Shown: positions 26,061 through 34,034 of the stretch, piece after piece
How positions within the stretch are numbered: position 1 is the stretch's first letter
How the letters are laid out: every line of letters begins with the position of its first letter
Origin: Verrucomicrobiaceae bacterium UBA7681
Lineage (GTDB): Bacteria > Verrucomicrobiota > Verrucomicrobiia > Verrucomicrobiales > Verrucomicrobiaceae
Direction: 5' to 3'
NCBI GenBank assembly: GCA_002482965.1
Contig: DLGZ01000048.1
Location: forward strand, 33,709-97,708
DNA length: 64,000 nt
Made by a program: the position numbers and the translations under genes
The notes under the pieces: generated by a model
The model's database searches: none
The model's input: only the letters and a program-made list of their open reading frames with translations
What the model was told of the DNA's origin: nothing

Positions 26061-26414
26061 GGCTCCGTATGTTCCGTAGGCATCCCTGCCTTGGATTCAA
26101 TGTTCTGAATCTCTCCGCCCCCTCTGCTCCTTAGCCTTTCTGCGGCAAATCCGAACAGAAGGAGAGCTTCCATCTTGTCACTCCCTCATCCAGTTCAGCA
26201 GGGGCAGGGATCGGGCTGCAACGGTTGGAGCACCCTGTTCCTGACCCCCGAATTCTCGGGGTGGCGAAGCTGGATGTAAATGACGTTTTATGGCACGGTG
26301 CCACACCGATTTGAGTCCAGACGTGGGGCAATGGACCTAGGGCAATGGGGGGGAGACTTTGTCTGCTTCCCACCACCCCATAATTGTAAAATGACTTTCC
26401 CCCGACCTCGCAAC
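26061..26414. other. 354 nt between the transposase remnant and the repeat-protein gene
   Basis: No open frame with protein-like composition was found on either strand. The last 130 nt before the ATG at 26415 contain a G-rich run (about 26345-26355) and probably the leader of the repeat-protein gene. No convincing -35/-10 pair can be assigned by eye. Confidence 0.4.
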
Positions 26415-29400
26415 ATGCAGATTCCCTTATCTCTTCATCCTCCGAACACACGCTCATTTCTCCTAGCATTGGGGTTCCTCCTGATGACCTTCGAGATGGC
26501 CCCGCTCTCCGCCGCGACATTGACGTGGGATGCCAATTCGGGGACAAATTTGGCACAGGATGGGTCTGGCACTTGGCAGGCAGGTGCTGGCAACTGGTAT
26601 AATACGGGAACATCCACGAATAATCAGATTTTCAACAATGGAGACATCGTTTTGTTTGGCACTGGCTCTCTCACTGTACCCTATGCCATCACCGTGAGTG
26701 GCACGGTGGAAACGGGCAGCCTGAGCTTTGCGCAACGGGGTCAGTATGATCTGAGCGGGGGCACCATTGAGCTCACGGGCACCGCTATTATTGATGTGCA
26801 GTATGGTGGAAGTGCGGCGGGCACTTTGGCGGATATTTCCATCGCATCAGTCATCACGGGCAGCGTGGGGCTGAACGCGAGTGTGCGTGGAAGTCTGACG
26901 CTGAGCGGGGCCAATACATACACAGGGACGACGAATTTCAGTGCGCCTTCTTCGTGGACGCCGTCCAGCTTGACGCTGGATTTTTCGGCTTCAGGCGCAC
27001 CGGTGGCTGACATTCTTTACCATGACGCAGCGACAGCCGGGGATTTTGTTTTTAAAGACGGTGGAAGCGCCCAGGGGGAACTGCGTTTCCAGGGCGCGGG
27101 CGGGACGAACAATACTCAACGCCTGGGAAACATCCAAGTGGGAGAGAGCGTTCTGACCTCCCCCTTCAACGCGACTTTACGCCTGGTGTCTGGTGCGGGC
27201 GGAACGATGAATGTGACTGCGGGAACCCTCAGCCGGGGCAGTCTGCGGGATAGTCTGGCCATCATTGGGCCGGAAAGCGGCAGCCTGACGGTGACCAATG
27301 CAGATGGCCTGATCGGCACTTGGGCGACTTATTCCAATGCCAGCGGCAGCGTGGCTGGCTGGGCGGGAGCCTCCAGCGGCACGGTTGGCCTTTTTACAGG
27401 TGAGCTCATCTATGTCGCGGGGACGAATATTTCAGCGCTGGTGGGTTATACCACGACTTCGAATCTCACCATCGGCCAAACTTCCACAGGAGCAGTAACG
27501 CTCGCGGCGGGGACCACTCAGTTGAATACCCTGTCCATGACGGATGCTACAGCGGACCGTGCGGTGACGGTCGGGCTGGGGAATATTTTGCGGCTGGGTG
27601 AGGGTGGCGGGATACAGCTCATCGCAGGCGCGCGCAATCTGGACGTCGCTGGCGGCACACTCATGGCCGGAAACACCGGAGTCGCGGGGGGCAATGAGCT
27701 GACTTTGACCAACATGTCTGCGACTGCCACGCTGACGATCCAGTCCGTCATTGCCAACAACGGAACAGCTGGCTCAAACGATGTGACGAGCCTGATGGTG
27801 AATGGTACGGGCAAAGTGGTGCTGAGCGGTGCCAATACTTTCACCGGCAATGTGGATGTGCGTGGGGGGGGGATTTTAGAGTTGCAGCACAGTCAGGCAC
27901 TGGGGGGCACGGCGGGGACCAACGCGGTGGCCATTGGCTCAGAACTCCGGCTTTCCGGGGGCATCACGATTGCAGAGGTTCTGACCATCGCCGGGACGGG
28001 GGTGGACGGAGGGGGGGCACTGCGCAGTGTCGGTGGCGACAATGTCATCACCGCAGCGGTGACCATGTCCGGCCCTGGAAACAACCCTGTGCCGCTATTG
28101 ACCAATCGACTCGCCGCAGATTCGGGCACGCTCACTCTATCTGCCGGGGCGAATAAAGATGCTATTTCCATCAACACGGGAAACTCATGGTATGCCATCG
28201 GTGGTGCGGGAGACGTCATCGTCGTCAACCGTCTGAGTACTGGAGGTGCGGGTGGCTACATCAAAGACGGCAGCGGCACGCTCTATCTCCAGGGAAACAA
28301 TCAGTTCGGCACACTCTACCTGGAACAAGGGGCGATCATTTCCTCAGGCACCTTTAACGTTGATTCTACACCGCGAAATATCCAGGTGCGCGGTGGCAGC
28401 TTGGAGCTCCAGCAAAACTCCACACAGCTTGTTGCCGGCGTGACCTTGGGCAGTGCAACGACAACGGAATCCCAGGCAACGATCACACTCGGCAGCGGCA
28501 CCACGCTTTCGACGAATACCAATGTGACATTCACCACCAACGGCACCAGCAATGCGGGCCTCATCACTGGCGGTATTTTTGATTTAGGCGGTGCCGTCCG
28601 CACCTTCACGGTGGGAGACAGCACGGCGGTTACGAACGATTTGACCATCGCCAGCGTGATCAGCAACGGCTCTTTTGGCATGATCAAGACTGGCTCGGGC
28701 ACCCTGCACCTCAGTGGCGTGAGCACTTTTAGCGGGGTCGTAACCGTGAGCACGGGAGTGCTCAGTGTTTCCAATCTTGCTCTCGGTGGACAAAACAGTG
28801 CGCTGGGCAGTTCCAGCAATGCAGCCGCCAACCTCCTTCTGGCAAGCACCACCACCCTGCGTTACACCGGTGCGGGAGACACCACAGACCGCCTCTTTAC
28901 CGTCAATGGCAGTAACGCGACCTTGGATGCCTCCGGCACGGGTGCCGTCGTATTCAACAACAGCGGCAACGTCGCCTGGGGAACCAATAACCAGAGCCGA
29001 ACCTTGAATTTCACCGGTTCCAGCACCGCCAACAACACACTGGCTGCCACTGTGGCCAACAATGGCACCGGGACAGTCACCCTCAACAAAACTGGCAGCG
29101 GCATCTGGTCTCTCGAAGGCGCAAATAGCTATACCGGCACCACCACCATCAGCGCCGGCACCCTGCTGGCCAACAACACGGGTGCCACCTCCGCCACAGG
29201 CACAGGATCCGTCATTTTAAACAGCGGAGCCACTCTGGGTGGCACCGGGCGGATTGCACCCACAGGAAGCAATTCCATCACAATCAATGGTGCCATCGCA
29301 CCCGGCACGCCAGAAGTGGCCGGCGGTCAGGGCACTCTCACACTCGCTCCAGAGAACGGTTCGGTGATTTTGGGTGCTACCAGCAGCATCACCTTGGAAC

Positions 29401-29840
29401 TCTTCAGCAATGGTGCCAACGGTCTGGCATTGACGTATACCGAGAGCGGATTGATCGACACCGTGGCAGGCACCTATGAAGAAACAGCCAGTGACCGCCT
29501 TGTTTTCACCTCCGTAGGAGCCGGCAAGCTGAACTTCACCAGCGCGGCGGATAAAAGCCTGCATGTCACCTTTGGCAGCGACTACACGCCAGAGCTGGGC
29601 GATGCCTTCGACCTCCTCGATTGGACAGCGGCGACGGGGCTGGACCTGCGCTTGTTGGATCTGCCTGAATTGAGTTCGTACGACCCCAATCTGATTTGGG
29701 ATGACAGCCAGTTCATCAGTCATGGGATCATCGCGATTGCCACAACAGTGCCTGAGCCTAGCCGCGCCTTGCTGCTCATGGTGGCAGGCGGTCTGTTTTC
29801 AATCCGCCGCCGGCGGCCCTCTCATCTCAAGAGTAAATAA
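26415..29840 (+). CDS. exported repeat protein with passenger-associated repeats and a C-terminal PEP-CTERM anchor
   Basis: 1141 residues from the ATG at 26415, giving the signal peptide MQIPLSLHPPN...APLSAA; an ATG at 26391 is an alternative. The body is Gly/Ser/Thr/Asn-rich, with beta-helix-type passenger-associated repeats (for example GSGTLHLSGVSTFSGVVTV, LSGANTFTGNV, GANSYTGTTTISAGTL). One full long unit, with the TDRLF motif (TTDRLFTVNGSNATLDASG), is near residues 815-900 and matches the repeat units of the 2777-residue autotransporter at 52632-60965. The end, VPEPSRALLLMVAGGLFSIR followed by RRRP, is a PEP-CTERM sorting signal (VPEP, transmembrane helix, Arg cluster), recognised by an exosortase that must be encoded elsewhere. 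It is probably a surface or extracellular adhesin-like protein. Confidence 0.88.
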   Translation: MQIPLSLHPPNTRSFLLALGFLLMTFEMAPLSAATLTWDANSGTNLAQDGSGTWQAGAGNWYNTGTSTNNQIFNNGDIVLFGTGSLTVPYAITVSGTVETGSLSFAQRGQYDLSGGTIELTGTAIIDVQYGGSAAGTLADISIASVITGSVGLNASVRGSLTLSGANTYTGTTNFSAPSSWTPSSLTLDFSASGAPVADILYHDAATAGDFVFKDGGSAQGELRFQGAGGTNNTQRLGNIQVGESVLTSPFNATLRLVSGAGGTMNVTAGTLSRGSLRDSLAIIGPESGSLTVTNADGLIGTWATYSNASGSVAGWAGASSGTVGLFTGELIYVAGTNISALVGYTTTSNLTIGQTSTGAVTLAAGTTQLNTLSMTDATADRAVTVGLGNILRLGEGGGIQLIAGARNLDVAGGTLMAGNTGVAGGNELTLTNMSATATLTIQSVIANNGTAGSNDVTSLMVNGTGKVVLSGANTFTGNVDVRGGGILELQHSQALGGTAGTNAVAIGSELRLSGGITIAEVLTIAGTGVDGGGALRSVGGDNVITAAVTMSGPGNNPVPLLTNRLAADSGTLTLSAGANKDAISINTGNSWYAIGGAGDVIVVNRLSTGGAGGYIKDGSGTLYLQGNNQFGTLYLEQGAIISSGTFNVDSTPRNIQVRGGSLELQQNSTQLVAGVTLGSATTTESQATITLGSGTTLSTNTNVTFTTNGTSNAGLITGGIFDLGGAVRTFTVGDSTAVTNDLTIASVISNGSFGMIKTGSGTLHLSGVSTFSGVVTVSTGVLSVSNLALGGQNSALGSSSNAAANLLLASTTTLRYTGAGDTTDRLFTVNGSNATLDASGTGAVVFNNSGNVAWGTNNQSRTLNFTGSSTANNTLAATVANNGTGTVTLNKTGSGIWSLEGANSYTGTTTISAGTLLANNTGATSATGTGSVILNSGATLGGTGRIAPTGSNSITINGAIAPGTPEVAGGQGTLTLAPENGSVILGATSSITLELFSNGANGLALTYTESGLIDTVAGTYEETASDRLVFTSVGAGKLNFTSAADKSLHVTFGSDYTPELGDAFDLLDWTAATGLDLRLLDLPELSSYDPNLIWDDSQFISHGIIAIATTVPEPSRALLLMVAGGLFSIRRRRPSHLKSK

Positions 29841-29973
29841 GCCCGCGTTTAGGGACCGTAAGATTGATGGCACTCTCTGAGCCGGACACGCCTGCGCCTC
29901 TTTGACAAACCAAGCTTCAGTGGCCAGCGCCACATAGCGGGGCACCTCCATTTTTACCTGCCACTCATTCCCA

Positions 29974-30018
29974 GAAAAAAACAAAACGGGGAGAACAAGC
30001 CTGCGCCCGTTCTCCCCG
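29974..30018 (-). terminator. factor-independent terminator for the oxidoreductase at 30041
   Basis: On the minus strand a perfect stem CGGGGAGAAC (30018-30009) pairs with GTTCTCCCCG (29996-29987) around a 12-nt loop and is followed by TTTTGTTTTTTT (29985-29974). It begins 22 nt after the stop codon of the gene at 30041-31123. Confidence 0.92.
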
Positions 30019-30040
30019 CTTCGACAAATCGCTCAGCAGC

Positions 30041-31123
30041 TCAAATCGCCACGGGCTTCCCAGTCTTCGCGGACTCATAGACCGCGTCGATCACCTGCAT
30101 CAGACGCAGGGCCTGCTCAGGCGTGTTCATCGGCTCGGCCTTGCCATCAAGAAACTCAATGAAGTTCGCGGCGGAGCCGATCCGGCCCATGTCCTCGCAG
30201 GGCAGGCAGATGACTTTGCGGTCCACGCTGTGGCCGCCTTCCTGGATGTAGAGTTCGGCGGAATCGATGGCGGTGTTATCAAACCCGTCGATGGCGAAGA
30301 GGCGCTCCACCTTGCCACCGGCCTTGGTGCCCTGGAAGACCACGGAGACCTCCTCGCGCTTGATCATTTCAGCCCAGGAGACCTGAAGGGACATGACCTG
30401 GCCCGTCTTGAACATCACAAAGCCATGCGCCGCATTCTCCACATCCGTGGTGCCGCCCACGCGGTCAGGGATGCCCCAAGGGCCCTTGAACTGCTTGTCA
30501 TGGATGAAGTCGGAGAACGTCTGTCCCATCACGTAGGCAGGCTCAGGATAGCCCATGAAGTACATGGCCAGATCCACCATGTGCAGCAGATCCACCAGCG
30601 CTCCGCCACCGGCAAGCTCCTTGGTGGTGAACCAGCCGCCGAAGCCCGGAATGCCAGTGCGGCGAATCCACTTCGCCTGCGCGGAGTTGATCGTTCCGAC
30701 CACGCCTTGGTCGATGTAAGCCTTCATCGCGCGCGATTCAGGCCGGGCGCGGTTGTTGAAATTGAAGAGCACATGCTTGCCGGCCTTTTCGGCGACATCG
30801 ATGATTTCCTGCACTTCCACGGCATTCAGCGCGGGCGGCTTTTCGCAGAAGACGTGCTTGCCAGCGTTGAGACACTGGATCGCCAGAGGTTTGTGGAATT
30901 TGTTCGGCACAATGACGCTGATGGCATCGAGTTCCGGACTTCCTGCCAGCATGGCCTCCACGGATTCATACGCCTTGGCGATGCCATACTTCTCCGCTGC
31001 CTTGGCGGCTGCTCCGGGCGCCGCATCGGCCACGGCCACGAGTTCCGCTCCTGCCTGGCGGAATCCCGCCGAGTGATACTGCAACATGCCGCCTGCTCCG
31101 ATGACTCCGACTTTGATGGCCAT
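30041..31123 (-). CDS. Gfo/Idh/MocA-family oxidoreductase
   Basis: 360 residues from the ATG at 31123 (MAIKVGVIGAGGMLQYHSAG); the frame is open to 31192 but the added residues precede the Rossmann start, which is expected at position 3-4. The nucleotide-binding motif is GVIGAGGM. The family lysine is in CEKPPALN. The second domain has GGALVDLLHMVDLAMYFMGYP, which carries the usual D..H pair. It probably oxidises a sugar-like substrate in the cytosol. The gene stands alone: a terminator lies 22 nt downstream and a GNAT gene is divergent upstream. It has EKP where the other family member (24441-25667) has DKP, so the two probably differ in substrate. Confidence 0.92.
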   Translation of the reverse strand: MAIKVGVIGAGGMLQYHSAGFRQAGAELVAVADAAPGAAAKAAEKYGIAKAYESVEAMLAGSPELDAISVIVPNKFHKPLAIQCLNAGKHVFCEKPPALNAVEVQEIIDVAEKAGKHVLFNFNNRARPESRAMKAYIDQGVVGTINSAQAKWIRRTGIPGFGGWFTTKELAGGGALVDLLHMVDLAMYFMGYPEPAYVMGQTFSDFIHDKQFKGPWGIPDRVGGTTDVENAAHGFVMFKTGQVMSLQVSWAEMIKREEVSVVFQGTKAGGKVERLFAIDGFDNTAIDSAELYIQEGGHSVDRKVICLPCEDMGRIGSAANFIEFLDGKAEPMNTPEQALRLMQVIDAVYESAKTGKPVAI

Positions 31124-31303
31124 AAAAAATGTGTACGTTAAGGGGTTGGTGAATTTTGACTGAGGGTCGCGAGAATGGAGATTCCCCGCCACCGAGTCAA
31201 GATTTGAAAACAGAGCGGGCCGGTCAGCACCGTATCAGCCTCGTCATTCGGATTTCGACATTTGTCATTTGGACGCTTTCATTCGTCCCACACCTCCCGC
31301 CTT

Positions 31304-31795
31304 ATGCCTGCCACTCTCCGCCCCGCCACGCTCGCCGACCTCCCGGCCATCAACGCCATTTACAATCACTACGTCGAGCACAGCACCTGCACCTATCAAA
31401 CCGTGCCCAGCACCGCACAAGAACGCCGCGACTGGTTTGACGCCCACGGCCCCGAGCACCCCGTGATCGTGGCCGAGGAAGAGGGCATCGTCATCGGCTG
31501 GGGCTCCCTCAGCCGTTTCCATCCACGCCAGGCCTACTGCCACAGCGTCGAGGACTCTATCTATCTGCACCACGAACATCAGGGCAAAGGCCTCGGCACC
31601 TTGGTGCTCGGCGAGCTCCTCTCACTCGCCAAAAAAATCGGCCACCACACCGTCCTCGGCGGCATCGATGCCGATCAGGCCGGCAGCATCGCCCTGCACA
31701 CCAAATTCGGCTTCGTCAAAGTCTCCCACCTCAAGGAAGTCGGCCACAAACACGGCCGCTGGCTCGACGTGCTGTGGATGCAGAAGATGCTGTAA
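31304..31795 (+). CDS. pat: GNAT acetyltransferase, phosphinothricin/methionine-sulfone type
   Basis: 163 residues from the ATG at 31304 (MPATLRPATLADLPAINAIY). The opening LADLPAINAIYNHYVEHST matches phosphinothricin acetyltransferases (and the yncA/mddA methionine derivative acetyltransferases), as does DWFDAHGPEHPVIVAEE. The acetyl-CoA pyrophosphate loop is H90-E-H-Q93-G-K-G-L-G98 (QGKGLG). The typical ending GFVKVSHLKEVGHKHGRWLDVLWMQK is present. The enzyme acetylates the amine of an amino-acid-like compound. Substrate range cannot be told from sequence; most chromosomal members are not herbicide-resistance genes. It is a stand-alone gene on the plus strand, 79 nt before the toxin-antitoxin pair. 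Confidence 0.88.
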   Translation: MPATLRPATLADLPAINAIYNHYVEHSTCTYQTVPSTAQERRDWFDAHGPEHPVIVAEEEGIVIGWGSLSRFHPRQAYCHSVEDSIYLHHEHQGKGLGTLVLGELLSLAKKIGHHTVLGGIDADQAGSIALHTKFGFVKVSHLKEVGHKHGRWLDVLWMQKML

Positions 31796-31874
31796 AAAAG
31801 TTGCCCAGTTGCGCCGCAACTGGAGCCTTCCCCGTGGGCTTGCGCAGCCGGTGGAGCTCGGCTATCTTTGGTAC

Positions 31875-32204
31875 GTGATCCAATCACCGCCAGCAACGCT
31901 CGACCTGCCTTCGCTCTCCGCAGCGGTCCGCCCTGTTTGCGAACGCCACGCCGTCGCCCAAATGGAGTTGTTCGGTTCGCGTGCAAGTGAACAGGCGCAC
32001 GACGGCAGCGACTACGACTTCCTGGTCACCTTCCTCCCACAGGCGAATGCCGGCCTGCTGGAGATGGGCGGCCTGAAGGAAGACCTTGAAGAGCAGCTCG
32101 GACATCGCGTTGATCTTCTCAGCCGCGCCGCCGTGGAGCGCAGCCGCAATCCCTTCCGTCGCCGCTCCATTCTCGCCGCGCCCGTCACCGTGTATGCTCA
32201 GTGA
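31875..32204 (+). CDS. mntA: MNT-type minimal nucleotidyltransferase, antitoxin of a HepT/MNT pair
   Basis: 109 residues from a GTG at 31875; no ATG fits. The active-site pattern GSRASEQAHDGSDYDFLV (G34-S-R...G44-S-D46-x-D48) is that of the polymerase-beta-like minimal nucleotidyltransferases. The third acidic residue would be in GHRVDLLS. MNT proteins of this kind AMPylate HepT and neutralise it. The stop codon lies 11 nt inside the following hepT gene, an overlap that couples their translation. The pair is on the plus strand between pat and a DUF1501 gene, so it has no obvious link to them. The unusual GTG start and the overlap may help keep the toxin-to-antitoxin ratio. Confidence 0.82.
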   Translation: MIQSPPATLDLPSLSAAVRPVCERHAVAQMELFGSRASEQAHDGSDYDFLVTFLPQANAGLLEMGGLKEDLEEQLGHRVDLLSRAAVERSRNPFRRRSILAAPVTVYAQ

Positions 32205-32556
32205 CAAACAACACGGCCTGCTACGGGACATCCTCGACTCGGCTGCCATGATCCGCAGCTACCTCAATGGCGTCTCGCAAAACGCATTCATGTCGAACCC
32301 TGAGAAGCAGGATGCGGTGCTGCGCCGATTTGAAATCATTGGCGAAGCCTCAAGCCGACTCGCTCCGGAAACACAGGCGTTCTTTCCCGGCCTGCCATTC
32401 CGGCAAATGCGCGGCATGCGAAACATCATTGCCCACGATTACGGTGATGTGGACCTCGACCAAGTTTGGCTCACCGCTTCAGGCAATGATTTGATGGCCT
32501 TGATCACTGCGCTGCAATCCTTTTTCGACAGCGTCGAAGGGGCCTGTGAAATCTGA
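32194..32556 (+). CDS. hepT: HepT-like ribonuclease toxin
   Basis: 120 residues. The ATG at 32194 overlaps the end of the MNT gene by 11 nt. The HEPN active-site motif is R76-N-I-I-A-H81 (RxxxxH), followed by D82-Y83, as in HepT toxins, which are RNases acting on tRNA or mRNA and are silenced by AMPylation on a Tyr near this motif. The helices RRFEIIGEASSRL and the FPxxPFRQMRGMRNIIAHDYG segment are typical of the family. It is co-translated with mntA; as usual for the HEPN/MNT family, the two proteins form a toxin-antitoxin system that can stabilise a chromosomal segment. Confidence 0.85.
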   Translation: MLSDKQHGLLRDILDSAAMIRSYLNGVSQNAFMSNPEKQDAVLRRFEIIGEASSRLAPETQAFFPGLPFRQMRGMRNIIAHDYGDVDLDQVWLTASGNDLMALITALQSFFDSVEGACEI

Positions 32557-32658
32557 TGCATCAAATGTAGACTCGTTCGCAGCAATGCGCATGCCCGCCA
32601 GTCTTGACGTTTTCCAGCCCACCCGCTAGAACCGCCCTCCAGCCAACGTCTTCACGCC

Positions 32659-34032
32659 ATGCCCAGCGCCTTCGCTCCCCTGTCCCGCCGCCGGTTCCTC
32701 GGCAGCACGGCCATGGGCTTGTCCAGCGTCGCGTTGTCAGATCTCATGGCGGATTCGCAACCGCACTTCCCCGCAAAGGCCAAGCGCGTCATCTGGCTCT
32801 TCATGCACGGCGGGCCGAGCCACGTCGATCTCTTTGATCCAAAGCCCGAGCTAATCCGCCACGCGGGCAAGCCTTTGCCAGACAGTTACGGCGCCGTCGA
32901 GACACGCCGCAAGGTCGCGCAAAATCCGCTGCTCGCACCGGTCAAACCCTTCCGCAAGTATGGCCAGAGCGGCATCGAGGTCAGCGACTTCCTCCCGCAC
33001 ATGGCAGAGCTCGCAGACGAGATGTGCGTCATCCGCAGCTGCCATGGCGACAGCGTGAATCATCCGCAGTCCGTCTATCAGATGAACACCGGCTCCATCC
33101 AGATGGGCAAGCCCAGCATGGGCAGCTGGGTGTCCTACGGACTCGGCACAGAAAACGCGGACATGCCCGCCTTCGTCGTCATGCCAGATCCCGGCGGCGG
33201 CCTCAAAGGCGGACCACCCGCCTGGGGCAGCGGCTACCTGCCAGCCACCTATCAAGGCACCACAATGCGTGCCGGCGGCAGCCCCATCCTGGACCTCAAA
33301 GGCCCTCAAAGCACCGCACGACAGCGCGCCACGCTGGATCTCATCCAGCAGATGAATGCGCAGCATCTCGCGCAACACGCCGCCGACAGCGAACTCGACG
33401 CCCGCATCCGCAGCTACGAGCTCGCCTTCCGCATGCAAAGCGCCGCACCGGAAGCAGTGGATATCTCACGCGAAACCGAAGCCACGAAAAAACTCTACGG
33501 CATCGACGACAGCACCACACGCGAGTTCGGCACCCGCTGCCTGCTGGCACGCCGCATGATCGAGCGCGGTGTGCGCTTTGTGCAGCTCTACTCCGGCGAC
33601 ACCAACGGCTGGGACGCACACGAGAACGTGCTCAAGAATCACACCGACTACTGCGCCCGCACCGACAAGCCCGTGGCCGGTCTGCTGCGCGATCTCAAAC
33701 AGCGCGGCCTTCTTGAGGACACCCTCGTCATCTGGGGCGGTGAATTCGGCCGCATGCCCATGAGCGAAAAAGGCGTGGGCCGCGATCACAACCCCTGGGG
33801 CTTCACCACCGTGCTCATGGGAGCGGGTGTGAAGCACGGCCACATCCACGGTGCCACCGATGAATTCGGCCTGCGAGCCACCCAAGACAAAGTCCACATC
33901 CACGATCTCCACGCCACCATCCTGCACCTCCTCGGCCTCGATCACGAGCGCCTCACCTTCCGCCTCAACGGCCTCGATCAGAAACTCACCGGTGTGGAAG
34001 GCTGCGATGTCGTGAAGGGAATTCTCTCTTAA
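32659..34032 (+). CDS. DUF1501 exported protein with Tat signal
   Basis: 457 residues. A twin-arginine signal SRRRFLGSTAMG (residues 9-20) leads into a short hydrophobic stretch. The DUF1501 signature HGGPSHVDLFDPKP (from residue 50) and later GVRFVQLYSGDTNGWDAH and WGGEFGRMPM support the family, which belongs to the alkaline-phosphatase/sulfatase-like superfamily. Its biochemical activity is not known. The gene starts a two-gene module with the PSD1/DUF1549-DUF1553 gene beginning 2 nt after its stop, the standard pairing in Planctomycetota and Verrucomicrobiota. No clear Shine-Dalgarno precedes the ATG. Confidence 0.92.
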   Translation: MPSAFAPLSRRRFLGSTAMGLSSVALSDLMADSQPHFPAKAKRVIWLFMHGGPSHVDLFDPKPELIRHAGKPLPDSYGAVETRRKVAQNPLLAPVKPFRKYGQSGIEVSDFLPHMAELADEMCVIRSCHGDSVNHPQSVYQMNTGSIQMGKPSMGSWVSYGLGTENADMPAFVVMPDPGGGLKGGPPAWGSGYLPATYQGTTMRAGGSPILDLKGPQSTARQRATLDLIQQMNAQHLAQHAADSELDARIRSYELAFRMQSAAPEAVDISRETEATKKLYGIDDSTTREFGTRCLLARRMIERGVRFVQLYSGDTNGWDAHENVLKNHTDYCARTDKPVAGLLRDLKQRGLLEDTLVIWGGEFGRMPMSEKGVGRDHNPWGFTTVLMGAGVKHGHIHGATDEFGLRATQDKVHIHDLHATILHLLGLDHERLTFRLNGLDQKLTGVEGCDVVKGILS

Positions 34033-34034
34033 AA

